Assembly (NCBI GenBank): GCA_007713455.1
Contig: VMRT01000011.1
Span: forward strand, 62,001-126,000
Reading direction: 5' to 3'
DNA from: Pseudomonas sp.
GTDB lineage: Bacteria; Pseudomonadota; Gammaproteobacteria; Pseudomonadales; Pseudomonadaceae
DNA: 64,000 bases
This document shows positions 1 to 8,376 of the stretch, in pieces. Within the stretch, counting starts at the first letter, position 1. Every line of letters begins with the position of its first letter. The position numbers and the translations under genes are program-made. The notes below the pieces were generated by a model. That model searched no databases. It had not been told where the DNA came from and worked only from the letters and a program-made list of their open reading frames with translations.

Positions 1-80
1 ACATCCTGCACAGGGAACGCACCCTGTCCAATGCGGCCAGAGCCTTCATGGCGCTGCTGGATGCTGAACGCGGTGACTGA
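1..80 (+). CDS. LysR-family regulator, C-terminal end (partial)
   Basis: An open frame enters from the left edge and stops with TGA at 78-80. The visible 25 residues include LSNAARAFMALL, the kind of amphipathic tail seen at the end of LysR-type substrate-binding domains. Only the tail is visible, so ligand and targets cannot be stated. It converges on the heat-shock gene and shares a bidirectional terminator with it. The family call is tentative. Confidence 0.5.
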   Translation, partial: ILHRERTLSNAARAFMALLDAERGD

Positions 81-97
81 CCAAACGAGACAACTAC

Positions 98-128
98 AAA
101 AAAGGGCGCCCTATGGCGCCCTTCTCTT
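98..128. terminator. Bidirectional rho-independent terminator
   Basis: A perfect 7-bp stem, GGGCGCC at 104-110 and GGCGCCC at 115-121, closes a CTAT loop. It has an A6 run on its left and a T-rich stretch on its right. It therefore can end both the upstream plus-strand gene and the minus-strand heat-shock gene. Confidence 0.8.
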
Positions 129-137
129 CCTTGCAGA

Positions 138-584
138 TCAACCCTCCAGCGCGGGTCGCTGATCGGCATTGATCGGGATGCGCTTGGGCTTGGCCTCTTC
201 CGGCACCACGCGCACCAGGTCGATGTTGAGCAGGCCACTGTTCAGCGCAGCGCCCTGCACCTCGATGTGGTCGGCCAGCCGGAACGACAACTTGAACGCC
301 CGCTGAGCGATGCCCTGATGCAGATAGGTGACATTCTCGGCCTCGCTTTCGCGCCGCCCGCCACTGATGGTCAGCACACTGCGCTCGACCTGCAGATCGA
401 GGTCGGACTCCTCGAAGCCGGCGGCCGCGACCACGATTCGATACTGGTCGTCACCGTGTTTCTCGATGTTATAGGGTGGATACGAGCTGCCGGTGTCGTT
501 GCGCAGCGCGGACTCGAACAGGTCATTGAAACGATCGAAGCCCACGGATTGCCGGAACAGAGGGGCCATGGGGAACGAACTCAT
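138..584 (-). CDS. ibpA: Small heat shock protein, Hsp20/IbpA family
   Basis: A 148-residue ATP-independent holdase that binds unfolding proteins in the cytoplasm and hands them to DnaK/ClpB. The N-terminus (FRQSVGFDRFNDLFESAL) and YPPYNIEK are IbpA-like. The alpha-crystallin domain follows, with residues such as YRIVVAAAGFEESDLDLQVE and the C-terminal KPKRIPI anchor motif. The ATG at 582-584 is preceded by CCTCCT (plus strand, 591-596), a strong AGGAGG ribosome site. Upstream lie a sigma32-like promoter and a ROSE-like leader, so heat control at both transcription and translation is likely. Confidence 0.93.
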   Translation of the reverse strand: MSSFPMAPLFRQSVGFDRFNDLFESALRNDTGSSYPPYNIEKHGDDQYRIVVAAAGFEESDLDLQVERSVLTISGGRRESEAENVTYLHQGIAQRAFKLSFRLADHIEVQGAALNSGLLNIDLVRVVPEEAKPKRIPINADQRPALEG

Positions 585-641
585 GATAAACCTCCTGAAT
601 CAGCGAGTTGAAACTGGCGGGACCCGACTTCGGCATCCCGC
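585..641 (-). promoter_or_regulatory. ROSE-like RNA thermometer in the ibpA 5' leader
   Basis: On the mRNA strand the pentamer UCGCU (plus-strand 602-606) sits five bases before AGGAGG. This is the UYGCU/anti-Shine-Dalgarno arrangement that defines ROSE thermometers. A second hairpin, GCGGGA/TCCCGC (617-622 with 636-641), lies upstream. ROSE elements in Pseudomonas ibpA leaders are established knowledge; the assignment here rests on the motif and position. Confidence 0.65.
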
Positions 642-648
642 TGAGCCC

Positions 649-678
649 TAGATAGGAACCGTTATGCAGATTTCAAGG
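649..678 (-). promoter_or_regulatory. Sigma32 (heat shock) promoter of ibpA
   Basis: On the minus strand CCTTGAAA (678-671) is followed after about 14 bases by CCTATCTA (656-649). This resembles the RpoH consensus CTTGAAA and CCCCATNTA. The predicted start near 642 gives a leader of about 58 bases, just long enough to hold the ROSE-like structure. Confidence 0.65.
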
Positions 679-713
679 CACCAAAAATGAGCCTGCCGAC
701 GAGAGGTAACACC

Positions 714-1460
714 ATGTCCAGAGTCATGCTGATCACAGGTGCCAGTCGTGGTATCGGCGCCGCCACTGCCCGGCTGGCGGCCCACCAGGGCTACGCACTG
801 TGCCTCAACTATCACCAACGCGAAGACGCGGTGAAACAGGTGCTCGAACAGGTCCACGCTGCGGGCGTATCGGCAATCACGGTCAAGGCTGATGTCGCTG
901 ACGAGGGTCAGGTGGTGCAGATGTTCGAGATGATTGATCGCGAGTTCGGCCGCCTCGATGTGCTGGTCAACAACGCCGGCATGCTCGAACAGCAGATGCG
1001 CCTGGAGCAGATGGACGCCGCCCGCTGGACGCGCGTGCTCGGTGCCAATGTCATCGGCAGCTTTCTATGCGCACGCGAGGCGATCAAGCGCATGTCCACT
1101 CAGCGTGGCGGCCAGGGAGGTTCGATCATCAATCTGTCCTCGATCGCCGCGCAGCTTGGTGCGCCTGGGGAGTACATCGACTATGCCGCGGCCAAGGGCG
1201 CTATCGACAGCATGACGGTCGGGCTGGCCCGGGAAGTGGCCGGCGAAGGCATTCGGGTGAATGCGGTACGACCCGGTGTGATCCATACCGAGATTCACGC
1301 CAGCGGTGGCGAGCCGGATCGCATCGAGCGGGTCAAGGCAAGCGTGCCCATGGGGCGCGGCGGGAAAGCCGAGGAAGTTGCCGAAGCCATACTCTGGCTC
1401 GCCAGTGAGCGCGCCAGCTATACCACCGGCGCGTTACTGGACGTCAGCGGCGGACGCTGA
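714..1460 (+). CDS. SDR-family NAD(P)-dependent oxidoreductase
   Basis: A 248-residue classical short-chain dehydrogenase/reductase. The N-terminal Rossmann motif is TGASRGIG, followed by NNAG and the catalytic YAAAK (Tyr157/Lys161) with Ser near 142-143. The ATG at 714 has GAGAGG seven bases upstream, so it is preferred over an ATG at 687. It resembles FabG/YgfF-like glucose or ketoacyl reductases, but the substrate cannot be read from sequence. It is divergent from ibpA, sharing the short intergenic region. Confidence 0.85.
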   Translation: MSRVMLITGASRGIGAATARLAAHQGYALCLNYHQREDAVKQVLEQVHAAGVSAITVKADVADEGQVVQMFEMIDREFGRLDVLVNNAGMLEQQMRLEQMDAARWTRVLGANVIGSFLCAREAIKRMSTQRGGQGGSIINLSSIAAQLGAPGEYIDYAAAKGAIDSMTVGLAREVAGEGIRVNAVRPGVIHTEIHASGGEPDRIERVKASVPMGRGGKAEEVAEAILWLASERASYTTGALLDVSGGR

Positions 1461-1465
1461 TCGGC

Positions 1466-2440
1466 CTAACCCAGCGCCGCCACCGGAATTACGACGGTAT
1501 CGACGCCGAGCATCGCGTCGATCCGCGCGCAATCATTCTCCCGGCGCAGTGCGGCGAACAGCGCCACCGCCTCGGGGTAGTTGCGCGTAAGCAAGGCCAG
1601 CCACTGCTTCAGTCTGCCAGGCGCATAGCGTGGTGCGATCTTGCCCCGCGCCTGCTGCCAGAAGTCCACCAGCGTGGGTTGAAACTCTGCCCAGCTCATC
1701 TCGGCGATGCCTTGCCCCTGTTCAGCGGCGGCGATCTGCCGTGCCAGGTCTGGCCGCGAAACCAGGCCGCGGCCCAACATGATGTTCTCCGCACCGCTGA
1801 CTTCTCGACAGCGACGCCAGTCTTCCAGCGACCAGATATCGCCATTGGCGTACACCGGCACCGCGACCACTTCCTGCACGCGAGCCACCCATTCCCAATG
1901 CGCCGGCGGCTTGTAGCCTTCGACCTTCGTTCGCGCATGCACCACCAACTGACCCGCCCCGCCGTCCACCAGCGCCCGAGCGCAATCGAGTGCACCGTCC
2001 GGGCTGTCGAAACCCAGGCGCATCTTGGCGGTGACCGGGATGTGCGCCGGCACAGTTCGCCGTACCTCACAGAGGATGGCGTGCAGCAAATCAGGCTCCC
2101 TGAGCAGGATGGCCCCACCGCGCGATTTGTTTACCGTCTTGGCCGGGCAGCCGAAATTCAGATCGATAGCAGGCGCACCCAGTGAGCAGGCATAGGCAGC
2201 GTTATCAGCCAGACAGGCAGGATCGGAGCCCAGTAATTGAACGCGCACAGCGGTTCCGGCGCGAGTAATGGCGCCAGTCTGCAATTCGGGTGCAAGTTTG
2301 CGAAAGCTGCTTTGCGGCAGCAGACGATCAGAGACTCGGATGAACTCGGTGACGCACCAGTCGACACCACCCATCCGAGTCAGAACGTCGCGAAGGATTT
2401 CGTCGACCAGCCCCTCCATGGGCGCCAAAGCGATCTGCAT
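1466..2440 (-). CDS. dusC: tRNA-dihydrouridine(16) synthase DusC
   Basis: A 324-residue FMN enzyme that reduces uridine in the tRNA D-loop. It opens with [16 protein letters not shown] and carries the Dus signature [20 protein letters not shown], whose Cys is the general acid. Phosphate/FMN-binding residues follow in MLGRGL. The MEG start and the C-terminal recognition domain match DusC (U16) better than DusA or DusB. It is convergent with the SDR gene, with the stop codons six bases apart. Confidence 0.9.
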   Translation of the reverse strand: MQIALAPMEGLVDEILRDVLTRMGGVDWCVTEFIRVSDRLLPQSSFRKLAPELQTGAITRAGTAVRVQLLGSDPACLADNAAYACSLGAPAIDLNFGCPAKTVNKSRGGAILLREPDLLHAILCEVRRTVPAHIPVTAKMRLGFDSPDGALDCARALVDGGAGQLVVHARTKVEGYKPPAHWEWVARVQEVVAVPVYANGDIWSLEDWRRCREVSGAENIMLGRGLVSRPDLARQIAAAEQGQGIAEMSWAEFQPTLVDFWQQARGKIAPRYAPGRLKQWLALLTRNYPEAVALFAALRRENDCARIDAMLGVDTVVIPVAALG

Positions 2441-2520
2441 ACCAGGCCAATAGATGTTGAAAGGTTGGACATTGTACGGATGCCCGACCGCTTTATGAAT
2501 GTTGCGTGGCCGGTAGCGGG

Positions 2521-2820
2521 CTATTCTTCGATGGTCCCGCCAATGGTGTCGGTTCCCGTGGTAGCACCCATGCCGCCTGTGGTTCCGGTATTGCCCGTTC
2601 CCATGGTGCCCAGGTCACTGCCCTGCTGCGCCTTGTGGTCCCGACTGTCATGGCCTTCCGACTTTTCGCTGTGCTGGTCGGAACGCTCGCTCGATTCAAC
2701 CGAGCTTTCGTTTGCAGCTCCCGGACGACGAGCGTCATCGGCGTTCTCCGCCGAACCGGCGTACGCCCCGGCAGAACCCGCCAGAAGCAATACTGTTACC
2801 GCTGTGAGTGGCCGATTCAT
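2521..2820 (-). CDS. Small secreted hydrophilic protein
   Basis: 99 residues, family not recognised. It has a clear signal peptide ([22 protein letters not shown]), then a Ser/Glu/His/Asp-rich acidic middle and a Gly/Thr/Met-rich tail ([19 protein letters not shown]). The start has GGAGG close upstream. The low-complexity composition suggests an unstructured periplasmic protein. It probably forms an operon with the secreted protein encoded just upstream on the same strand. Confidence 0.65.
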   Translation of the reverse strand: MNRPLTAVTVLLLAGSAGAYAGSAENADDARRPGAANESSVESSERSDQHSEKSEGHDSRDHKAQQGSDLGTMGTGNTGTTGGMGATTGTDTIGGTIEE

Positions 2821-2848
2821 GGCTACCTCCTATCGATGAACGACTGCG

Positions 2849-3169
2849 TTAATCACTACGTCTTTCCAATTTGGGACGGCGACGGTGCTCCATGTCAGTC
2901 TCATTGCCACCATGGCGGGGTTCGGCCGTGTCATCGTACCGCTCCACCGCTGGCTTCTTGGAGGATGCGTCACCTGCCTCAGACTGGCCCTGGTCATCCT
3001 CCAGATAGTCGATACCGCCGCCAATGCCCATCGAGCCATTGCCGGCGGCGCCGCGATCCGCCGCGCCCGTGTTCTGAGCCAACGGGATATCAGCGAACGG
3101 TAATTCCAGATCCTGCGCGCTGACTGTTGAAGCAAGCGCTGCAACCAGCACACCAAGCTGAATACGCAT
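2849..3169 (-). CDS. Small secreted protein, function unknown
   Basis: 106 residues starting at MRIQLGVLVAALASTVSAQD, a typical cleavable signal peptide. GGAGG lies about eight bases before the ATG at 3167-3169, which is why this start is chosen over one 17 codons earlier. The mature part has a Gly-rich segment (GAAGNGSMGIGGG) and a charged tail (RRRPKLERR). It lies 28 bp upstream of the other small secreted protein, so the two are likely co-transcribed. No domain is recognised. Confidence 0.6.
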   Translation of the reverse strand: MRIQLGVLVAALASTVSAQDLELPFADIPLAQNTGAADRGAAGNGSMGIGGGIDYLEDDQGQSEAGDASSKKPAVERYDDTAEPRHGGNETDMEHRRRPKLERRSD

Positions 3170-3320
3170 GTCCGACACCTCCGCATCATCCACTTGATAC
3201 TTGGGCAGCGGCGATTCCAAGGAGTGCGCCGGCGAGCGACCGATGGCATGCCGGAACCGCTTTCAGCGAGCGGGGTCACAACCACAAGGACGAATATTGG
3301 ATTCAAAGAGGAAGCTCCAG

Positions 3321-3503
3321 ATGGAACCTGCGCTGATACTCCTGATGATGATCCTGGGTTGGCTGTCGGTAGCGCTCTCCATGCTCTGGGGCATGATGAG
3401 GATCGCTCGTCGCCATCACCCGCCGCAGGCTCGCCCGGCAATCAAACAGTGTCTGCCACACCAGCCAGCAGCTCCCGGCACCCTGCCCTCATGGCACGCC
3501 TGA
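3321..3503 (+). CDS. Putative small single-pass membrane protein
   Basis: 60 residues from the ATG at 3321, preceded by GAGGAAG. Residues 4-26 (ALILLMMILGWLSVALSML) form one transmembrane helix, followed by a basic Arg/His stretch and a Pro-rich tail. The basic side suggests a cytoplasmic C-terminus. No family is recognised; the ribosome site and helix are the only support. Confidence 0.45.
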   Translation: MEPALILLMMILGWLSVALSMLWGMMRIARRHHPPQARPAIKQCLPHQPAAPGTLPSWHA

Positions 3504-3534
3504 CCAGTATTTCCATCTGATTTCAAATAAACCC

Positions 3535-3562
3535 GTGACAGCCGCGTTTAAAGCTGTAGAAT
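3535..3562 (+). promoter_or_regulatory. Promoter of the first initiator tRNA gene
   Basis: GTGACA (3535-3540), a 16-base spacer and TAGAAT (3557-3562) are followed by a GC-rich discriminator just before the tRNA. The same layout recurs before the second copy. Confidence 0.6.
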
Positions 3563-3568
3563 GCGCGT

Positions 3569-3645
<77 letters not shown>

Positions 3646-3649
3646 ATTT

Positions 3650-3679
3650 AAAAGGCCACTCAGATGAGTGGCCTTTTTT
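3650..3679 (+). terminator. Terminator of tRNA-fMet copy 1
   Basis: The stem AAGGCCACTC / GAGTGGCCTT closes an AGAT loop and runs into T6. An almost identical terminator follows copy 2. Confidence 0.85.
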
Positions 3680-3773
3680 GTGCGCGCAAAACTCTGAGGC
3701 GCTCGTGTTGGCACCAGACCTCGCATGAATCGCTAACCTTTTGAATGAAATACGCTTTTTTCCTTCCTTTTGA

Positions 3774-3801
3774 TTGACATCGAGTAATCGGGCTGTAGAA
3801 T
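3774..3801 (+). promoter_or_regulatory. Promoter of the second initiator tRNA gene
   Basis: A perfect TTGACA (3774-3779), a 16-base spacer and TAGAAT (3796-3801), followed by the GC-rich discriminator GCGCCCC, as expected for growth-rate-controlled stable RNA. Confidence 0.75.
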
Positions 3802-3813
3802 GCGCCCCACAGA

Positions 3814-3890
<77 letters not shown>

Positions 3891-3895
3891 AATCA

Positions 3896-3926
3896 CGAAA
3901 AGGCCACTCAGACGAGTGGCCTTTTT
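3896..3926 (+). terminator. Terminator of tRNA-fMet copy 2
   Basis: AAAAGGCCACTC / GAGTGGCCTTTTT with loop AGAC. The stem matches the first terminator with a one-base loop difference. Confidence 0.85.
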
Positions 3927-4548
3927 CGTTTGCGCGTCTTTTCTGTCACGTACAGACAAGCGCCCCCCTCTTTCGGCCAGTCAGCCGCGTCTTGTAACAA
4001 CGGGTCCGAGAATTAACTCTTTATCCGAATAGTTGCTCAGCATAGTCGGAATAATATTCCCTTTGTTTATGCATACGTCATTTATGGCCAGCAAAGGAGC
4101 AGATGGTTTATTCAGCTTAGAGCCAATTACCGCATCCGCTATAACCATTGATGATAGCCCTAGGCCAGCCTGCGTCAAAAACAAAACTCTTTTGAACTCA
4201 ATAACCTGGCTCTCCTAAACACCTCGCGACCTCCATCCGCAACTTTTTTTTGGCTCCCTAGCTTGACTTGGTTCACGTTATGAGGGATATCTAGTCGCAA
4301 CAGGGAGCAATACGTTGCAGAGCAGTTTAAGACCAACTGGACAGGTCAAGTTTTGCGGCGCGAGAGTTAAACCCCCTGCCTGATTAGTATCGCTTTTAAT
4401 AAAGCGATGCGGGCTCGTTCGCCATAAGTATTGAGAGAGCCGGGACTCGCAGAGTGCCCGGAGTGCGGTAGCCATGCCTGATTCTCTCAAGGTCACACGC
4501 GGACGTTGGCCGATCGCAGATGACGGGGAATACGTACAAGTTATTCAA

Positions 4549-4570
4549 ATCGACATGTAAATAAGTCGAT
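4549..4570 (+). repeat. Inverted repeat directly upstream of ops
   Basis: ATCGAC (4549-4554) and GTCGAT (4565-4570) form a 6-bp stem with a 10-base loop, ending exactly where the ops element begins. It could act as a pause or attenuator hairpin. Confidence 0.5.
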
Positions 4571-4583
4571 GGCGGTAGCTTTG
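4571..4583 (+). promoter_or_regulatory. ops element (RfaH recruitment site)
   Basis: GGCGGTAGCTTTG matches the ops consensus GGCGGTAGCNT at every fixed position. It includes the GC-GGTA-GC segment that folds as a hairpin in the non-template strand. It lies about 175 bases upstream of the first start codon, a usual position in RfaH-controlled leaders. A RfaH homologue is encoded in the same operon at 12356-12865. Confidence 0.75.
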
Positions 4584-4606
4584 TCTAAATAAAAGAATAT
4601 TTTAGA
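4584..4606 (+). repeat. AT-rich inverted repeat just downstream of ops
   Basis: TCTAAA (4584-4589) and TTTAGA (4601-4606) form a weak hairpin immediately after ops. With the upstream stem it brackets the element. A role is inference. Confidence 0.4.
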
Positions 4607-4758
4607 TCGGCATCAACTTTCGTCACAGGCTAAAAGCCTACTGCCCAGGCATTACACCGTAATTGTTTATTCCCACCCAGGACGCCGATCAGCAGCAGCC
4701 TGCAATAGCTGCGGTTCGACAAACCGTTTCGCCTCGCCTTTGTGCAGGGAGAACTACA

Positions 4759-5532
4759 GTGTCAACAATCTTTTATGGAATGGAAGATCAGGACAAGGCA
4801 TTGATTGCGCGGGATATCAATCAGAATGGCTACGCCTGCATACCCGGCTACTTGAACAATCTGCAACTAACTCAACTGCGCGAGCAGGTTCACGAGCAGG
4901 CTCGACAGCATCACGGGGAATATTTTGCTCATCATGACGGTGAACAGGTTGCGGGCTCGCTGCTTGCCACGTTGAGCAGCGCTCCGGAGTTCCAGTCGCT
5001 GCTGGACGACGTTTACCAGCTTGGCGCCGGCAAGGCGGCTCCCAGCAAGCGCATCTACCTGGTGATGCGATGCGTGCAGGGGCAGACAGGACGCAAGGAG
5101 TCGAACTGCTTCCACTACGACGCTTCTCTGGTAACGGCACTGCTGCCGGTGGAAATCCCGCAGGACGGCGACCAGCGCGGCGACCTGCTGGTGTTTCCCA
5201 ACCTGCGCAAGCTTCGCAAGTACGTGCTGGTCAACGTGGTGGAGAAAGCACTGCTGCAGAACAAGTTGAGCCGCAAACTGATTAGCCGCGCGATAGGCCT
5301 CGGACTGCTCAAGCCACAGCGCCTGCAGCTGGTACCCGGCAATCTCTACCTGTTCTGGGGCTACCGATCCCTGCATGCCAACGAGCCTTGTGATCCGGCG
5401 CAGCTGCGCGCTACCGCGATCTTCCACTACGGCGATCCCCACGCCGGCAGCCTGATGACCCGAATGATCCTCAGACACAACCAACGCAGGGCACGGCGGG
5501 CTAGCGCGATCGGCGCGCATCAACCTGTCTGA
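4759..5532 (+). CDS. Fe(II)/2-oxoglutarate-dependent dioxygenase-like protein
   Basis: 257 residues from a GTG start preceded by AGGGAG; an upstream ATG at 4663 lacks a ribosome site. The metal triad is visible as H119-x-D121 (FHYDAS) and H206 (YRSLHAN). R217 eleven residues later would bind the 2OG carboxylate, as in phytanoyl-CoA-dioxygenase-type folds. It is the first gene of the polysaccharide operon, so it may hydroxylate or otherwise tailor a sugar, an acyl substituent or a lipid precursor; that is inference. It has no signal peptide and is probably cytosolic. Confidence 0.65.
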   Translation: MSTIFYGMEDQDKALIARDINQNGYACIPGYLNNLQLTQLREQVHEQARQHHGEYFAHHDGEQVAGSLLATLSSAPEFQSLLDDVYQLGAGKAAPSKRIYLVMRCVQGQTGRKESNCFHYDASLVTALLPVEIPQDGDQRGDLLVFPNLRKLRKYVLVNVVEKALLQNKLSRKLISRAIGLGLLKPQRLQLVPGNLYLFWGYRSLHANEPCDPAQLRATAIFHYGDPHAGSLMTRMILRHNQRRARRASAIGAHQPV

Positions 5533-5559
5533 GCGCGCATCTGTAGCACCCAGCGATAA

Positions 5560-5580
5560 CCCCCGAATGCCATTCGGGGG
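5560..5580 (+). other. Strong intercistronic hairpin
   Basis: CCCCCGAAT / ATTCGGGGG is a perfect 9-bp stem with a GCC loop between the first two genes of the operon. No T-run follows, so it is not a classical terminator. It may be an mRNA stabiliser or a pause/attenuation hairpin that RfaH helps the polymerase pass. Confidence 0.7.
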
Positions 5581-5607
5581 CGGCTGAGCTTCGATAAGGA
5601 AATCACC

Positions 5608-6810
5608 ATGATCAACGTGACCAAGTCGTACCTGGGCAGCAAAAACAAGTTCAAGGCTTACATCGACAGGATCTACAACACCGGCTGGCTCACCAACAAC
5701 GGACCGTTAGTGACTGCACTCGAGCAACGACTCAAGGACTACCTCGGGGTGAGGAACATCATCCTCACCAACAACGGAACCATCGCGCTGCAGATTGCCT
5801 ATCGAGCGCTGGGATTGACCGGCAGCGCCATCACCACCCCCTTCAGCTTTGTCGCCACCACCAGCTCGCTGCAATGGGAAGGCATCAAGCCGATCTTCGC
5901 CGACATCGATCCGGCGACCTGGAATCTGGACCCGGAACAGATCGAGCGAAATATCCAGCCCGACACCTCCGCCATCGTCGCGACGCATGTATTCGGCAAT
6001 CCTTGCGACGTCGAACGCATCGAGCAGATCGCGCGCAAGAACAATCTGAGGGTCGTCTACGACGGCGCCCATGCGTTCGGCGTTCGTCACAAGGGGCGGT
6101 CGGTCTACGACTGGGGCGATATCAGCACGCTGAGCTTCCATGCGACCAAGCTGTTTCACACCATCGAGGGTGGCGCCATCGTCACCAACGACGACGCGCT
6201 GGCCGACCGCATCCGTCTGCTCTGCAACTTCGGCATCGTCGACACCGACCAGATCGAAGGCATCGGCATCAACGCCAAGCTCAACGAGTTCTCTGCCGCG
6301 ATGGGCATGTGCGTACTCGACGACATCGAGCTGATCTTCGAATGCCGGGCGGAGATCGGCCATCGTTACGAGCGGCGCCTCGGCGAGCATTTCGAGCTGC
6401 AACGACCGCAGCCGGAATCCCAGTGCAACTACAGCTATTTTCCCGTTGCCCTTGCCGACGAAAGCCAGCTGCTGCGCTGCCGCTCGCAACTGAACGAGAA
6501 CGGCATCAACCCCCGCCGCTACTTCTACCCCTCGCTGGACACGCTCGACCATCTGCAGCCGCAGGTACCACAACCACGCTCGCGAGCGTTGAGTCGCAAG
6601 GTCCTGTGCCTGCCGATCTATCCCGGGCTGCCGCGCAAGGTGCAGGAGAAGGTCATGCAGACGCTCATCCAGGAGGCAATCCACAGCGAGCAGTCGAGCC
6701 GCACGCTGTTCCAGCCCCTTGCCGAAGCGTTCGGGCTGTTCAGCGCCACGGAGCGCCTGCCGGGCGCCGACTACCCGCGCATGCCCCTGACATCCGGAGG
6801 CCAGCAATAA
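5608..6810 (+). CDS. DegT/DnrJ/EryC1 sugar aminotransferase
   Basis: 400 residues. A PLP-dependent aminotransferase that normally transaminates nucleotide-linked 4-keto or 3-keto sugars. The fold signatures include LTNNGTIALQIAYRALGL, the Asp-containing VYDGAHAFG and the lysine motif SFHATKLFHTIEGG, with the Schiff-base Lys near residue 181. AAGGA lies upstream of the ATG. The stop is three bases before the flippase gene. It predicts that the polymer contains an amino sugar, whose N-acylation could involve other genes of the operon. The sugar itself cannot be read from sequence. Confidence 0.88.
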   Translation: MINVTKSYLGSKNKFKAYIDRIYNTGWLTNNGPLVTALEQRLKDYLGVRNIILTNNGTIALQIAYRALGLTGSAITTPFSFVATTSSLQWEGIKPIFADIDPATWNLDPEQIERNIQPDTSAIVATHVFGNPCDVERIEQIARKNNLRVVYDGAHAFGVRHKGRSVYDWGDISTLSFHATKLFHTIEGGAIVTNDDALADRIRLLCNFGIVDTDQIEGIGINAKLNEFSAAMGMCVLDDIELIFECRAEIGHRYERRLGEHFELQRPQPESQCNYSYFPVALADESQLLRCRSQLNENGINPRRYFYPSLDTLDHLQPQVPQPRSRALSRKVLCLPIYPGLPRKVQEKVMQTLIQEAIHSEQSSRTLFQPLAEAFGLFSATERLPGADYPRMPLTSGGQQ

Positions 6811-6813
6811 CCC

Positions 6814-8376
6814 ATGTCAGATCCCAAGCGGTTATCGGTGATCCGCAACACCAGCCTGAACTACCTCGGCCAGGCGTACGCCCTGCTGATCGGCATCCTG
6901 ATCCTGCCGTTCTACCTGAGGCATCTGGGTGCCGAAGCCTATGGTCTGATCGGTTTCTTCGCGGTGCTCCAGGCCTGGTTGCAGTTACTCGATGCCGGGA
7001 TGTCGCCTGCACTGGTCCGACAGGTCGCGCACTACCGCGGGCAGGGCGACCTGTCCGCGGCGCCCGGCCCAGCGGGACGCCTTCTGCGCTCGTTCGAGCT
7101 GCTGTTAATGCCGATTGCGCTGGCGACCTGCGTGGCGATCTACCTGAGCAGCGGCTGGATCGCCGGAACCTGGCTGCAGGCCCGCGAATTGGGTACCGGC
7201 ACCATCATGCAATGCATCAGCCTGATGGGCCTGATGGTCGGGCTGAGGCTCTACGCGACGCTGTACAAAAGCGGCCTGCAAGGTGTCGAGCTGCACGGCT
7301 GGCTGAACGCAACGAATGTACTGATCGCTACCCTGCGTTACTTCGGTGGCCTGTTTCTGGTCGCCCTCGTGTCGCAAGATCCGCTGGACTTCTTCCTGTT
7401 CCAGACGGCCGTCGCCCTGGTGGAAACGCTCGCCTTCGCCAGCAAGGCTTATGTGCAACTGGCCAGCCCACGTTTGCTCACCGGCATCGACTGGCGCGTG
7501 GTCAAGCCGGTGCTGCCATTCGCCGGCGGCATGTTCTTCACCTCGCTGCTGTGGATCGTGCTGACCCAGCTGGACAAAGTGCTGCTTTCCAAGGTGCTTT
7601 TGCTCAAGGAGTACGGCTACTTCTCGCTGGTGGCGCTGATCACCACCGGCATCATGACCCTGACCAACCCCTTGGTGCAGACGCTGCTGCCGCGCATGAC
7701 CATGCTCGTGGCCGAAGGGCGGATCGCCGAGATGGAGCGGCTGTATCTGAACGCCACCCGCTTCGTCTGCAGCGTGCTGTTTCCCATGGCTGCGGTGATC
7801 GCCTGGCACAGTCAGGCGCTGATCTTCGCCTGGACTGGCGACGCTGCCGCCGCCCAATGGAGCGAACGCATGCTGTTCTGGTACGTGCCAGGCAGCGCGC
7901 TGATGGCGGTCGGCGCCTTCCAGTTCTACCTGCAGTACGCCTACGGCCAGCTGCGGCTGCACATCTGGTACAGCGTGGTTTCCACCGCCATCAGCGTGCC
8001 GATTGTGATCTACGCAGCGCTTGCCCACGGCGCATACGGTGCCGCACTGGCGTGGTTCTTCCTGCGCCTGGCGACCTTCGTGATCTGGCCACCGGTGGTG
8101 CACCGGCGGTTCGCGCCCGGCCTGCAGGGCACCTGGGCACGAGACATGTTGCGGATCACTGCGGCGACCGTGGTCGGCGTGGCACTGGGCGAACCGCTGT
8201 TCCTGCTGATCGTCAGCGACAACCGCTTTGACATTCTGATGGCGCTGGCCGCAAGCGGGTTCATCTGCCTGCTGCTGGTCGCGGCGACCTCGAAATCACT
8301 GCTACTCAAGCTTCATCTACTCATCACCAAGCGAGCATCCAAAAATGGAATTGAAGAGCGAGCAAGCCTTGATTGA
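6814..8376 (+). CDS. wzx: Wzx-type polysaccharide flippase
   Basis: 520 residues, a multi-spanning inner-membrane protein of the MOP/PST family. It would flip undecaprenyl-linked repeat units across the membrane. The N-terminus (NTSLNYLGQAYALLIGILIL PFYLRHLGAEAYG) is typical of PST flippases, and hydrophobic helices recur throughout. It starts 3 bp after the aminotransferase stop and overlaps the next gene by 32 bp, showing tight translational coupling. Confidence 0.85.
   Translation: MSDPKRLSVIRNTSLNYLGQAYALLIGILILPFYLRHLGAEAYGLIGFFAVLQAWLQLLDAGMSPALVRQVAHYRGQGDLSAAPGPAGRLLRSFELLLMPIALATCVAIYLSSGWIAGTWLQARELGTGTIMQCISLMGLMVGLRLYATLYKSGLQGVELHGWLNATNVLIATLRYFGGLFLVALVSQDPLDFFLFQTAVALVETLAFASKAYVQLASPRLLTGIDWRVVKPVLPFAGGMFFTSLLWIVLTQLDKVLLSKVLLLKEYGYFSLVALITTGIMTLTNPLVQTLLPRMTMLVAEGRIAEMERLYLNATRFVCSVLFPMAAVIAWHSQALIFAWTGDAAAAQWSERMLFWYVPGSALMAVGAFQFYLQYAYGQLRLHIWYSVVSTAISVPIVIYAALAHGAYGAALAWFFLRLATFVIWPPVVHRRFAPGLQGTWARDMLRITAATVVGVALGEPLFLLIVSDNRFDILMALAASGFICLLLVAATSKSLLLKLHLLITKRASKNGIEERASLD

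Larger units (their letters stand above)
3927..4758 (+). other. Long leader / intergenic region before the polysaccharide operon
   Basis: About 830 bases with visibly lower GC than the flanks. Only short unsupported ORFs occur, without convincing ribosome sites. The right third holds the ops element and its flanking inverted repeats. I could not fix a promoter with confidence. The region probably carries the operon promoter and an untranslated leader. Confidence 0.6.

Noticed and set aside
3981-4218. Short ORFs on both strands in the leader region (3981-4184 minus, 4033-4218 plus)
   Set aside because: They overlap each other in an AT-rich region, lack ribosome sites and have no protein-like features.
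5874-8231. 785-codon plus-strand frame overlapping the aminotransferase and flippase
   Set aside because: It is Arg/Pro/Ala-rich in the pattern of a shifted frame of the two real genes, with no ribosome site.
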